Source of the DNA: Planctomycetales bacterium
Lineage (GTDB): Bacteria > Planctomycetota > Planctomycetia > Pirellulales > Lacipirellulaceae
Direction: 5' to 3'
Assembly (NCBI GenBank): GCA_020427155.1
Contig: JAGQOW010000003.1
Coordinates: forward strand, 1 to 64,000
DNA length: 64,000 nucleotides
A model generated the notes under the pieces. That model was not told where the DNA came from. It was given only the letters and a program-made list of their open reading frames with translations, and did not search any database. Shown one piece after another: positions 26,226-34,495 of this stretch. Each line of letters opens with the position of its first letter. The first letter of the stretch is position 1. The position numbers and the translations under genes are program-made.

Positions 26226-27101
26226 TCAGTGAACTGTATCGATAGGTATTTCGTCGCCGTGGCGTGTGCAAAGTGCTTTGAGAACCACAATGTCAGTAGA
26301 TTCCTTGAAGAACATCACGCTGGCGTCGCAGCGAGCGACAAGCGCACCATTGGGGTGGTCGCTCCAAATCTCGTTGTTTTGCTGCCGATTGATAGGCCCA
26401 CTAAGGTCGAAGATGTTTTCGCCGTTGAGCCATTCACCATCCATGGTACGGCCTCGACCGACGTCTTCAGCAATCGCCAGCGTATGGCTGGCGCCGTCGG
26501 TAATCTCTTTGAGTGCAATTGGACGGTCGTAGAGCAAGACGCCATTGGCTGAGGGCGACACGAAAGCCGCACCAAAATTGCCCCCGTAGTCCATTGCCGC
26601 CAGTGCCGGAATACCATCGGCCCGAGGAGCCATGAAGTCACCTTCGCGCTCGGCAGCAAAGCGAGTTGTGCTAGGACAGAGGAAGACTGCAACTCGCGTG
26701 CTTCCCGCGGGAGCGTTTGTGGGGCTGTCATAAGCAGACAGCAGATCGAGCTGTTCCCAGAGTGGGGTTTGCTCTAGGTAGGGCAGAGTATCTGCTGCCC
26801 AAGAGAGCTGTTTGCCGGCGGGATTCTTGTACGGAGATCGCTTGTCGGAACAGCCAATAGGTAATGCATTGTGAGTGTCGTGGTAGCTGGTCAAGCCGAT
26901 GCCGATTTGACCGAGGTTATTCTGGCATTGAATCCGCCTGGCCGCTTCTCGTGCGGCCTGAACTGCCGGAAGCAGCAATGCAACGAGCACGCCGATAATG
27001 GCGAGAACGGCCAGAAGTTCCACCAGCGTGAAACCACGATATTGGCCGTGCCGCGACTCTTGAGAAAAAGATGAAAACACGTCGTGCCACTTCCAACTCA
27101 C
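26226..27101 (-). CDS. DUF1559 pseudopilin-like protein under B12 riboswitch
   Basis: 291 residues from GTG 27101. N-terminal type IV prepilin-like signal RGFTLVELLAVLAIIGVLVA (cleavage after Gly 23) followed by LLPAVQAAREAARRIQCQNN, the hallmark of planctomycete DUF1559. The C-terminal HPNGALVARCDASVMFF is a decayed form of the usual H-x9-DG motif (Asp-Ala for Asp-Gly). Such proteins are abundant in planctomycetes and probably sit in the periplasm or on the surface; their function is unknown. The 5' leader contains a complete cobalamin riboswitch. The propeller gene follows 22 bases on. Confidence 0.9.
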   Translation of the reverse strand: MSWKWHDVFSSFSQESRHGQYRGFTLVELLAVLAIIGVLVALLLPAVQAAREAARRIQCQNNLGQIGIGLTSYHDTHNALPIGCSDKRSPYKNPAGKQLSWAADTLPYLEQTPLWEQLDLLSAYDSPTNAPAGSTRVAVFLCPSTTRFAAEREGDFMAPRADGIPALAAMDYGGNFGAAFVSPSANGVLLYDRPIALKEITDGASHTLAIAEDVGRGRTMDGEWLNGENIFDLSGPINRQQNNEIWSDHPNGALVARCDASVMFFKESTDIVVLKALCTRHGDEIPIDTVH

Positions 27102-27217
27102 GCAACCTTCAGACTATCGGCTGGAGTTCTGCCCGCGCACGTTTGAATACGTTCTCGCGAGTACTCCGCGGAGCATCTCGAACTGATGGTTATGTAAGAT
27201 TGATGGTGATTTACGCG

Positions 27218-27238
27218 GCCTTCATCCCTCGCGAAGGC
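27218..27238 (-). promoter_or_regulatory. Candidate expression-platform hairpin of the B12 leader
   Basis: On the minus strand GCCTTC (27233-27238) pairs with GAAGGC (27218-27223). The same CCTTC can pair instead with the GAAGG ribosome site (27106-27110) four bases before the GTG start, so the two pairings are alternatives that could switch translation. The base pairs are seen; the switching model is inferred. Confidence 0.4.
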
Positions 27239-27249
27239 ACAACATACAA

Positions 27250-27454
27250 CGTGCTGGTAGGTCTTCTGACTCCCAAGCTCAACCAGGCTGGCCTTCTCAC
27301 CGTTGGGGGACGGCAGCGTCCCAAAACGGCAATGGCTTTGCAAGCAGCACCTGATCGATCAATGCTCGGTCACAGCGGCGGGGCCGTCCCGGATTTGCAC
27401 CGGAGTTCCCTGTATGTCGGCTCAAAAACGTTTGAAACCGACCACCAACACACG
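27250..27454 (-). ncRNA. Cobalamin riboswitch aptamer
   Basis: Read on the minus strand, all key parts are present in order: the closing stem 5' side at 27443-27454 with a 3' side at 27250-27258, the conserved GGTGCAAATCC core (27391-27401 region), CGCTGTGACCG (27367-27377), a GGGACG/CGTCCC hairpin (27306-27321 region) and a B12-box-like GAGTCAGAAGACCTACC (27256-27272). It would bind adenosyl- or other cobalamin and lower expression of the DUF1559/propeller operon. The 148-base gap to the GTG start holds the expression platform. Confidence 0.92.
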
Positions 27455-27471
27455 ATCCATTAAACGCTGGC

Positions 27472-27500
27472 AATCTACCGGGAAGCGACGGGAATGTCAA
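27472..27500 (-). promoter_or_regulatory. Promoter of the B12-riboswitch operon
   Basis: On the minus strand: TTGACA (27495-27500), a 17-base spacer, TAGATT (27472-27477). Transcription would start near 27465, just before the riboswitch closing stem. Confidence 0.75.
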
Positions 27501-27555
27501 ATCCCCAAAAAACACCGCGATTGAGCAGCATTCTGGTTCGCAAGTCCAGTACAGA

Positions 27556-27561
27556 TATAAT
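27556..27561 (+). promoter_or_regulatory. -10 box of the DUF433/DUF5615 pair
   Basis: A perfect TATAAT at 27556-27561, 69 bases before the DUF433 start. The matching -35 is weak (CTGGTT at 27533-27538). Divergent from the riboswitch promoter about 55 bases away. Confidence 0.4.
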
Positions 27562-27629
27562 GAATACCTAGCTCTGAAGAAGGCACTTGCTCAACACATT
27601 CATCTTCAAAGTTTGTTGTGAGGTTTGCT

Positions 27630-27857
27630 ATGGGAAACTGGGGTGATTGCGAGGCTGTCGAAAGCCGCCCCGATGTTGTAAGTGGTGCGTGGGTGTTTCG
27701 TGGAACCCGAGTACCAGTGGCAGCCTTGTTTGAAAATCTGAAGGATGGCTCCTCGATCGAAGACTTCCTCATTTGCTTCCCAGGCGTTCAAAGGACTCAA
27801 ATTGAGTCTGTCCTTGAACATGAAGCCATGGCCGCATCAAACCCGGCGCAAACATGA
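27630..27857 (+). CDS. DUF433 antitoxin-like protein
   Basis: 75 residues from ATG 27630 (GTG 27618 is an alternative). Central DUF433 signature: PDVVSGAWVFRGTRVPVAALFENL, then a winged-helix part SSIEDFLICFPGVQRTQIESVL. In many bacteria DUF433 proteins are paired with DUF5615 PIN-like proteins in VapBC-like modules, where this member would be the DNA-binding antitoxin. Its stop overlaps the next start (ATGA at 27854). Confidence 0.85.
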   Translation: MGNWGDCEAVESRPDVVSGAWVFRGTRVPVAALFENLKDGSSIEDFLICFPGVQRTQIESVLEHEAMAASNPAQT

Positions 27858-28177
27858 AAATACTCTTTGACCAGGGCACGCCCGTACCACTACGCGACTA
27901 TCTTCTCCATCACGAAGTCGATACAGCCTACGAGCTAGGTTGGTCGCAATTACTGAATGGAGAGTTGCTAAACGCGGCTGAGCGGCATGGTTATGACGTG
28001 ATGATTACGACGGATCGAAATTTGAAATATCAACAAAACTTGGTTGGCAGACGATTAGCGATCATGGTCCTGCTCTCCACTTCTTGGCCACGGATTCAGC
28101 AGCGGATTGACGACATCCTCGCTGCACTCCAAGCAATTCCAGCCGACGGTTATGTTGAAGTGGAGGTTATTCAATAG
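27854..28177 (+). CDS. DUF5615 PIN-like protein, probable toxin
   Basis: 107 residues, four-base overlap with the DUF433 gene. The N-terminal MKILFDQGTP carries the first acidic residue of the PIN-like fold (Asp 6; the usual motif is FDxnvp), and ITTDRNLKYQQN (51-62) the second, with Asp 54. DUF5615 proteins are thought to be nucleases of the PIN-like type. A strong bidirectional terminator follows. Confidence 0.85.
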   Translation: MKILFDQGTPVPLRDYLLHHEVDTAYELGWSQLLNGELLNAAERHGYDVMITTDRNLKYQQNLVGRRLAIMVLLSTSWPRIQQRIDDILAALQAIPADGYVEVEVIQ

Positions 28178-28220
28178 ATACGCAAGAAGTCATTTTTTGA
28201 ACAAGTGTATATGTACCAAT

Positions 28221-28262
28221 AGAAGACCCCCCGTGTGAATCAACTCACCGGGGGGGTCTTCT
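28221..28262. terminator. Bidirectional terminator between toxin pair and rpoD
   Basis: A 12-bp perfect stem AGAAGACCCCCC (28221-28232) / GGGGGGTCTTCT (28251-28262) with a smaller inner GTGA/TCAC stem. It serves the convergent DUF5615 gene and rpoD; the tail on each side is only moderately T-rich. Confidence 0.75.
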
Positions 28263-28283
28263 TGTGAATGAAATACTTTCGCC

Positions 28284-29852
28284 TTAATCCAGGAAACCTG
28301 AAAGTTCCTGGCTGCGGCTGGGCTGCTGCAGCTTGCGGACTGCTTTGGCTTCGATCTGGCGGATACGCTCGCGGGTCACTTTGAAAATGTGGCCCACTTC
28401 TTCCAGCGTATAGCTGTAGCCGTCGCCCAAGCCGTATCGCAGCTTGATGATTTCGCGCTCGCGATAGCTCAGAGTTTTCAGGACTTGAGTGATCCGGGTC
28501 CGCAGCATTTCTTGGGCTGCTCCAATCGCAGGACTTTCGGCTCCCGCGTCTGGCAGTAGATCGCCAAAGTGGCTGTCTTCGCTGTTGCCGACGGGGCGGT
28601 CGAGGCTAATAGGATATCGGCTCATCGCCAGTACGCGCCGAGCTTCGTCGACTGTACAATCGGCCGCCTTTGCCGTTTCTTCGATCGTCGGTTCGCGGCC
28701 GAGTCGTTGCAGCAAAGCTCGCGACACATTGCGTACGCGGCTCATGGTCTCGACCATATGGACGGGAATGCGTATGGTCCGGCTTTGGTCTGCCACGGCG
28801 CGAGTGATTGCCTGACGAATCCACCAGGTGGCGTAGGTGCAGAACTTGAAACCACGGCGGTACTCGAACTTGTCGACCGCTCGCATCAGGCCGGCGTTAC
28901 CTTCCTGGATCAGATCGAGGAAGCTCAGGCCGCGATTGCGGTATTTCTTGGCGATCGAAACGACCAGTCGCAGGTTTCCTTCAGAAAGACCGCGTTTAGC
29001 ACGCTGATACTTGGAATATACCTTCCGTAAATGATTGACTCGGTTTCGCAGACTTGTGGGTGTTTCTTGTGTCATTCGCAGGATGTTGCGGTATTCGATC
29101 AAGAGCGGCTTGCGGTCGGCGAGAGGCCGACGGTCTTTCTTCATTTTTGCAAGCTGTTTTTTCAGCTCATCGACACGATCGCTGAAGCCTTCAATGGCGG
29201 CGATCATCGGTTCGATGCGTTGCGTCCTCAAGCCGAGTTCTTCGATCAGCATGACGGCGCGTCGTCGTCGTCCAGCCAAACGTGCCCAAGCGGCACGGCG
29301 CAGAGATAACTTGACCGACTTGCTCGTGGCAATGCGATAATCTTCCTCGTTTCGCTCGAGCAGGGTTTCGATAGTCCGCAAGTTGTGCGGCAAACGTCCG
29401 AGAATCTGTTCTTTCTCCAGCCGGTCGGTTACTGAAACCTGTACGGTTCGATCGAAAGGCAATTCTCCCCGATGGACCCGATTGAGCACTTTGTAGGCGG
29501 CACGAATGACATAGTCGCAAGCTAAGAGCCGACGCCTAAAATCAGTCCGGGTCTGCTCGATGCGGCGAGCGAGGTTGATTTCCTCATGGCGCTTGAGCAG
29601 CGGGATTTCTCCCATCTGGGTCAGATACATGCGTACCGGGTCGTCCGACCAGGATTCGAGATCGGGAGTCTCATCATCAAGGTCTCCAAGATCGTCGGAG
29701 TCCTTGGCATTGACATCAAGGTCGCGGTTCAAGTCGCTATCATCAGCATCGCCGTCCGACTCGTCTCCCATGCTTTTTGGGCCGAGGTCCTTTTCAACGT
29801 CCGAGACATCAGAGTCTTCATCAATATCGTGATCCAAAAGCGTATCGTACAA
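28284..29852 (-). CDS. rpoD: Primary RNA polymerase sigma factor
   Basis: 522 residues from TTG 29852. That start is chosen because a GAGGAG site (29861-29866) lies eight bases upstream, while GTG 29861 would overlap it. N terminus is a highly acidic, Asp-rich tail (about 1-65) in place of a typical region 1.1, then region 1.2 [16 protein letters not shown], a long helical insert, region 2 ([46 protein letters not shown]) and region 4 with the DNA-binding helix [17 protein letters not shown]. Initiates housekeeping transcription. Confidence 0.95.
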   Translation of the reverse strand: MYDTLLDHDIDEDSDVSDVEKDLGPKSMGDESDGDADDSDLNRDLDVNAKDSDDLGDLDDETPDLESWSDDPVRMYLTQMGEIPLLKRHEEINLARRIEQTRTDFRRRLLACDYVIRAAYKVLNRVHRGELPFDRTVQVSVTDRLEKEQILGRLPHNLRTIETLLERNEEDYRIATSKSVKLSLRRAAWARLAGRRRRAVMLIEELGLRTQRIEPMIAAIEGFSDRVDELKKQLAKMKKDRRPLADRKPLLIEYRNILRMTQETPTSLRNRVNHLRKVYSKYQRAKRGLSEGNLRLVVSIAKKYRNRGLSFLDLIQEGNAGLMRAVDKFEYRRGFKFCTYATWWIRQAITRAVADQSRTIRIPVHMVETMSRVRNVSRALLQRLGREPTIEETAKAADCTVDEARRVLAMSRYPISLDRPVGNSEDSHFGDLLPDAGAESPAIGAAQEMLRTRITQVLKTLSYREREIIKLRYGLGDGYSYTLEEVGHIFKVTRERIRQIEAKAVRKLQQPSRSQELSGFLD

Positions 29853-29861
29853 GGTCAACAC

Positions 29862-30877
29862 TCCTCAACTGTGACGTAAATGAGACAACTTGTTGTGAAG
29901 CGGCCGCCTGAGCCAAGGCGCCGAAAAAGTGTGTCTCTCAGGCATAGATTCGCGGGACGGCTACGGCCAAGTAGCTTGAGCAGCCAGGGGAGTTGATCGG
30001 TCAGCGTCCAGGAAAAGTTCTGGAACGCGCCAAGCAAACTCTGGCGAATGTGGCCGTACCGGATTAAGCAGCGAACCGAAACGAGCAAGAGATCCCTCTG
30101 ATTACTTCGCGATAGACAACCCAATTTTAACATCAAGTCGCCTGTTGGTTTAAAGCGTTTTACATTTGGCAAAAGATTACACCTGCGTTGGCAGCAACGC
30201 TTGAACGATCAACTCAGGGAGACCGAATTCCCTACCCAGGGCGCACAGGCAACGGAGTGCTTACGCTCGCCGGTGGCATAGTGCTCGGATTCCCATGCGC
30301 TGAGCAGGCGCCGTTTCATGCGGGCCCGCGGCAATGGAATCGAACGAAAGGAAGCGATGCCCCACAAAATCTCTTACGTAGAAACCACCCAGGATAGCTT
30401 TGCACTGCGCACGCTTTTCCCGACAAAAGATTCTCGGCCCCCCGGTAGAGTCAATTCCGTCTAAGAGTTTTGCCGTTAGGCGAGGGGCTACTCAGCCTCA
30501 CCGCCCCCTCCCGAGCCGGGGGTAGTAGCTCAGCTCAGTTAAGCCGCATGCAATGGGTGGGACGGACTCTATGTGACTTTGTGAAGGGGAGAACCTAGCC
30601 GATTACCAGCCACCTAATTTTATTCACCCCGATAAGGCGGTCTATAGAAAATCCCGAAAAAATGGGCACAAAACGTCCCTGTAGCGCGATGAGCGTCCCA
30701 AGGGAAACATGGCTCGAGACCGAGCATCAAGTTGTAAGTACTTTGGCAAAAAGGAGATGCGCCGGAGCTGGCGGGAGCACCTTCAATTGTCGGGGCAGGC
30801 CGTCCAGTTTAGCGTCGCAAAGCTCCTTGGTATGTAGCTCCTCAGCAGTAGCGCATTTCGGTGGACTCTTACGTCGA
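29862..30877. other. Long non-coding region upstream of rpoD
   Basis: About 1 kb between two minus-strand genes with no convincing coding frame. 30172-30660 is GC-rich and well structured: GGGGCT/AGCCTC (30484-30489 with 30494-30499) and CCCCC/GGGGG (30504-30508 with 30518-30522) among others. Nearer rpoD is a palindrome ACAACTTGTTGT (29884-29895) and a possible TTGATG-16-TATCGC promoter on the minus strand. It may hold a structured RNA or the rpoD promoter and leader. I could not match it to tRNA, RNase P RNA, tmRNA, SRP RNA or 5S rRNA. Confidence 0.4.
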
Positions 30878-32206
30878 TTAGGAGAGGTACTCTGCCTGTA
30901 AAGCACTCTCGATGGGGGTCCACGTCGAAGACATCCTACTCGAGGTTGCAAGATACCTAATCGCCAAGGTTTCTTTGTCGACTACGACCAGCAATCGTTT
31001 CATGAAGCGATCGGCCTGAGCAATATAGACGCTTTGAGTCTCCGACAGCTGCCATCGCTTCCAACGGTCAAGTCCGCCGTGTTCTCCAAGTATCCAAACT
31101 AGCCGTGGGTCATCCTTTTTGATCTTCGACATCTTTTGGCAAGCGGTGCATGTATCGCGAGTGAGCACAGACTTGCTTACGCGCTGGCGGCAGGTAGCAC
31201 AGGGTGCAAACTGTTCGGTCAGGGCGGGTTTTCCAGAGACGGGGCAGGATTCGGTAAACTCTTCCAAAACATGTTTGCCGGTTACACTGCAAGTGACCAA
31301 TTCTTGGCGAAGTACACGCCGACCTGAAAGGTCGCAAGTGGCGATTTCGTCGTAAGCGTCAATTCTGCCATCATCAGTCGCGGCCAAGTGATAACAGCTC
31401 GCTCCCGATCCTTTGGCAACAAACGGCTGGGCTTCGATCAGCTTGGCCCAACCAGAAAAAGGGAGGGCAGCCGTAGCATCTCCCACGGTGAAGTGCAGTT
31501 GCCCCACGGCTTGCTTAACCCACACCAGAGTGATTAGCAATGGCTCGACGGTTGAAGCAGAAGGATCTCGCGAAGAAGAGTTTTTTGCTGCAATGCGGCG
31601 GCCGGAGGCGACCAAGGCGTTCAACGCATTCTCCTCGATGCGGGGCGGAGATTTGGCAATTGGCTCGACATCGATGAGTCCGAGGTCTTGGGCCTGGCCG
31701 TCGGAAACAGATGTCCCGTCGTAAGCGACGAACAGGTGCCGCACACATGGCTGCCCTTCTTCCTCGGCCGCGAAACTTAGTCTCAGAAAGGGGAAGTCAG
31801 TCAGCTGGCAGCCTCCTAAATGGGCACGCCCGTTTTCTACTCGATAAGCCGAGAACAACCGCGAGGAAATGTCTTGTACGGCCATAGGCTGCTCACGGGG
31901 TCGAACATGGACGGCCAGGCCGCTCTCCTTCAGACGATCCAAAAGCCAACTGCCGAGCCCGCTTTTCAGATCGATCGACTCGGTCCCGGCGTCGACCGCC
32001 GATTCTTGAAGTGCGACGCGCACGGTATCTCTCCCGCCGAACGCTGGGCGATCAGACTCATGCAATCTTAGCTGCCCGACGGCGCCAGTTTCCTCCCACT
32101 CGTAACCAAGCTGCGCAACCATCCAACGCAGAAAGTCCGCCAAACTATCTTGGTGGTTGGAAGTGGGAACCACGGGGTCCGAAGTGGATGAAGACAAGAT
32201 ACTCAC
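30878..32206 (-). CDS. Unknown protein with 15-residue Cys tandem repeat
   Basis: 442 residues from GTG 32206. No family recognised. The C-terminal third holds three exact-length repeats of 15 residues beginning with Cys: CDLSGRRVLRQELVT, CSVTGKHVLEEFTES, CPVSGKPALTEQFAP, followed by CATCRQRV and CTACQ. The pattern C-x2-[ST]-G-[RK] suggests a string of zinc-binding or treble-clef-like turns. The N-terminal two thirds are mixed alpha/beta. It lies between the non-coding region and a methyltransferase. Confidence 0.6.
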   Translation of the reverse strand: MSILSSSTSDPVVPTSNHQDSLADFLRWMVAQLGYEWEETGAVGQLRLHESDRPAFGGRDTVRVALQESAVDAGTESIDLKSGLGSWLLDRLKESGLAVHVRPREQPMAVQDISSRLFSAYRVENGRAHLGGCQLTDFPFLRLSFAAEEEGQPCVRHLFVAYDGTSVSDGQAQDLGLIDVEPIAKSPPRIEENALNALVASGRRIAAKNSSSRDPSASTVEPLLITLVWVKQAVGQLHFTVGDATAALPFSGWAKLIEAQPFVAKGSGASCYHLAATDDGRIDAYDEIATCDLSGRRVLRQELVTCSVTGKHVLEEFTESCPVSGKPALTEQFAPCATCRQRVSKSVLTRDTCTACQKMSKIKKDDPRLVWILGEHGGLDRWKRWQLSETQSVYIAQADRFMKRLLVVVDKETLAIRYLATSSRMSSTWTPIESALQAEYLS

Positions 32207-32315
32207 CGGCGTAGATCAGTTGGAAATCACAGCATCGCTCAGGCCTTGGCAGATATTTGGGGCCTGTTTCAGCAAGAACTCTAATTTTGACGGGTTCGTT
32301 GCAGATTGCGAAGAC

Positions 32316-33107
32316 CTAGGAATCGCGCTTTCTAAGAATGTAGACCACGTCTTCGGTTGCGGGCCCAACCTCGATAGGTTGGTCGACATCGTAACCAAAG
32401 TCGTAGACAGCAGTTAGGTCGAATTCTGGGATCGCCTTGAGCAGCTTGTCCAGTTGGAAATAGGTGTAAGTCCGGAATTGGATTTCGTCCTTGATGCGAA
32501 ACTGCCGAGTCGGAGTATAGACGTCGAAACTCATGCCGACCGACTCTCGGCGTTTCTTCAAGTCGCAATCGGTTACCCAGAGCCTCGACATGACAGCCAG
32601 ATTGCCGCGTCGCGCAGACCAGCTTTCTTCTTGCATCGGTTGGATGCTCGTGGGCGTCAGGTGCAGGCCCAGTACGTAGAGGCCACCCGGTCTAAGCGAC
32701 TGGGCGATGCAGTTCAGGTGGGCTTTCGCCTGAGTTTCGGTTTGCAGATGTCGAAAACTATTGATCGTGTTGAATGCCGCGTCAACTGGCACTGGGGTGC
32801 GAAAGTCGCACATATCGCCTACGGTCGCAGAGGGAGGAAAGCCTGCGCGCTCGAGACGCGCGTTGCAATACTGCACAGCTAGAGGATTCAGATCGATGCC
32901 GCCGACCGTGTAGCCGGCCTCGGCAAACTTGATCAGCAATCTTCCAGTACCGCAGGCGGGTTCGTAGATGTTCTCGACGGCAAGTTCGGCATGCTTTTCA
33001 AAGCAATCCTCCAAAAAGTCAAACTCTGCTTTCCAGTCGGAACCATAAACCAAGTCGTAGTACTTGGGGTAGTCGTAAAGATTGCCTTGGATCGTTTCGA
33101 GTGCCAT
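32316..33107 (-). CDS. SAM-dependent methyltransferase
   Basis: 263 residues from ATG 33107. Motif I NIYEPACGTGRLLIKFAEAG (about 46-65), GGIDLNPLAVQYC for the acidic strand end, and RPGGLYVLGLH after motif II. Substrate unknown. A conserved YYDLVYG near the N terminus is common in this family. Neighbours are unrelated. Confidence 0.8.
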   Translation of the reverse strand: MALETIQGNLYDYPKYYDLVYGSDWKAEFDFLEDCFEKHAELAVENIYEPACGTGRLLIKFAEAGYTVGGIDLNPLAVQYCNARLERAGFPPSATVGDMCDFRTPVPVDAAFNTINSFRHLQTETQAKAHLNCIAQSLRPGGLYVLGLHLTPTSIQPMQEESWSARRGNLAVMSRLWVTDCDLKKRRESVGMSFDVYTPTRQFRIKDEIQFRTYTYFQLDKLLKAIPEFDLTAVYDFGYDVDQPIEVGPATEDVVYILRKRDS

Positions 33108-33148
33108 CCGAAAGAGTCTATAGGCTAGTCACCGGGAGAGAAAGGCCT

Positions 33149-34495
33149 TCAGGGCGCATCCCCGGCGTAAGGATTCAGAGAGATTCTTTTCTTGATTTCA
33201 GTTTTCAGCCTCTCGAGTACAGATTGCTTGTCGGTGCTTTCAAGGATTTGGGTGACAACTCGTTTGGGCGATTCGCTGCCCCAGCTTGCTCCGTGCTGGA
33301 AATAGTACCGAGCCGCTTCGCCGACGATGTACGAGCCATAGCCCGCGGCAGCACCCTGGGGCAATGCGGTGGCAATGCTTCCGTAGCCGACAGTCAGCGC
33401 TTTGAAGGCAGACGAGGCGTAGCTGACAACTGCTTCGCTGAGCATGACCCAGCCCGCCGCTTTGAGAATGGAAGCAACGAGTGCTCGGGCGTTGGAAGTG
33501 GTGATGTCGATACCATAAATGCGTCCCAAGGTGACGACCATCGTGGCATCGACGGCCGTACCGCCCAGGACGTCGACTGCAGGCAGCGGGTTGAGGGCAA
33601 CGGCCAAAGACTTCGTCACAGCGAATTTCCAGATCGTAATGGCGGCAGCATTTTCGCGCAAGCGAACGCGCAATGCGGCCATCCGATCGCTCTTGTCCGC
33701 AGCAAACATCGCGCCGTTGAGCGCGAGCAGCGACTTGCCCTCGGCTTCAAGAACTTCGAGTATCCTCGTGCGCAGTTCTTCAACTTTTGGTTTCGGCTTG
33801 CGCCATTCGTTTCGGGTGCTGCCGTCAGCCGATTCGATCACATACTGCACCTCACGCGGATCGGCCTGCGACGTAAGGACGTTTTTGGCGTCGAGCATAC
33901 TGGCAAAGCGAGGCCCTCGAAACAGGCCAAGTAGCTGTTGGATTTCCTCGGGTCGGTACAAGTCGGTTTTGTTGAGCACCAGAAGAATCGGTTTATGACA
34001 AGCGACGAGGTCTTCGAGCGCGCCGTACTCGGTTTCGTTGAGATCGGAATCGGTCACAAACAATACGAGATCGGCCCGTTCGGCAGCCGATCGCGCCATC
34101 TCGGTGCGCTCAGCCCCGTCAACTTCATTCAGGCCTGGGGTGTCAATCAGCACGACTTGAGAATTGGCGAAACCGGGGACACAGTAACCGATGCCTTCCC
34201 AGGGCACATGCCATAGGTCTTTGGTCCAGCCGCCTTGGATATTCACTTGAGTCAGGTCGTCGCCGACCAGTGCGTTGACCAGCGCCGACTTGCCTGTGCT
34301 GATTTCGCCAAAAACGACGATCTCGACACGCCCCGAGACAAGTTTTTCAGACATCTGTTCGAGCTCATCCAGGTCGCGCTGGAGCACGCGGCGCTCTTCC
34401 TCGCTGCAGGCCCTGAATTGTTCGATAGCACGGCGCACCGCATCAAGGGCGCTGTGGTAATCGTCTTTTTTTGTCGAAGGAGATGCTTCATTCAT
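33149..34495 (-). CDS. Dynamin-like / Era-type GTPase, second of a pair
   Basis: 448 residues. G1 GEISTGKS (63-70), G3 IDTPG (117-121) and G4 NKTD (about 175). The C-terminal half is hydrophobic and small-residue rich (AVVSYASSAFKALTVGYGSIATALPQ), probably membrane-inserting. It resembles bacterial dynamin-like or YfjP/IRG-type GTPases that remodel or stabilise membranes. Its start overlaps the stop of the upstream GTPase by four bases, so the two are coupled. Confidence 0.8.
   Translation of the reverse strand: MNEASPSTKKDDYHSALDAVRRAIEQFRACSEEERRVLQRDLDELEQMSEKLVSGRVEIVVFGEISTGKSALVNALVGDDLTQVNIQGGWTKDLWHVPWEGIGYCVPGFANSQVVLIDTPGLNEVDGAERTEMARSAAERADLVLFVTDSDLNETEYGALEDLVACHKPILLVLNKTDLYRPEEIQQLLGLFRGPRFASMLDAKNVLTSQADPREVQYVIESADGSTRNEWRKPKPKVEELRTRILEVLEAEGKSLLALNGAMFAADKSDRMAALRVRLRENAAAITIWKFAVTKSLAVALNPLPAVDVLGGTAVDATMVVTLGRIYGIDITTSNARALVASILKAAGWVMLSEAVVSYASSAFKALTVGYGSIATALPQGAAAGYGSYIVGEAARYYFQHGASWGSESPKRVVTQILESTDKQSVLERLKTEIKKRISLNPYAGDAP

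Noticed and set aside
27250-27454. Riboswitch for the plus-strand DUF433 gene
   Set aside because: All conserved cores read correctly only on the minus strand, and the plus-strand pair has a promoter downstream of it.
30330-30350. T-loop-like GTTCGATTCC on the minus strand
   Set aside because: The flanking five bases do not pair, so it is not a T-arm of a tRNA or the 3' end of a tmRNA.
30188-30397. 69-codon frame in the non-coding region before rpoD
   Set aside because: Low-quality composition and no ribosome site; the region looks like structured RNA rather than protein.
30520-30560. tRNA-like stretch TAGTAGCTCAGCTCAGTTAAGC
   Set aside because: Resembles a D-arm, but no acceptor, anticodon or T-arm stems can be closed around it.
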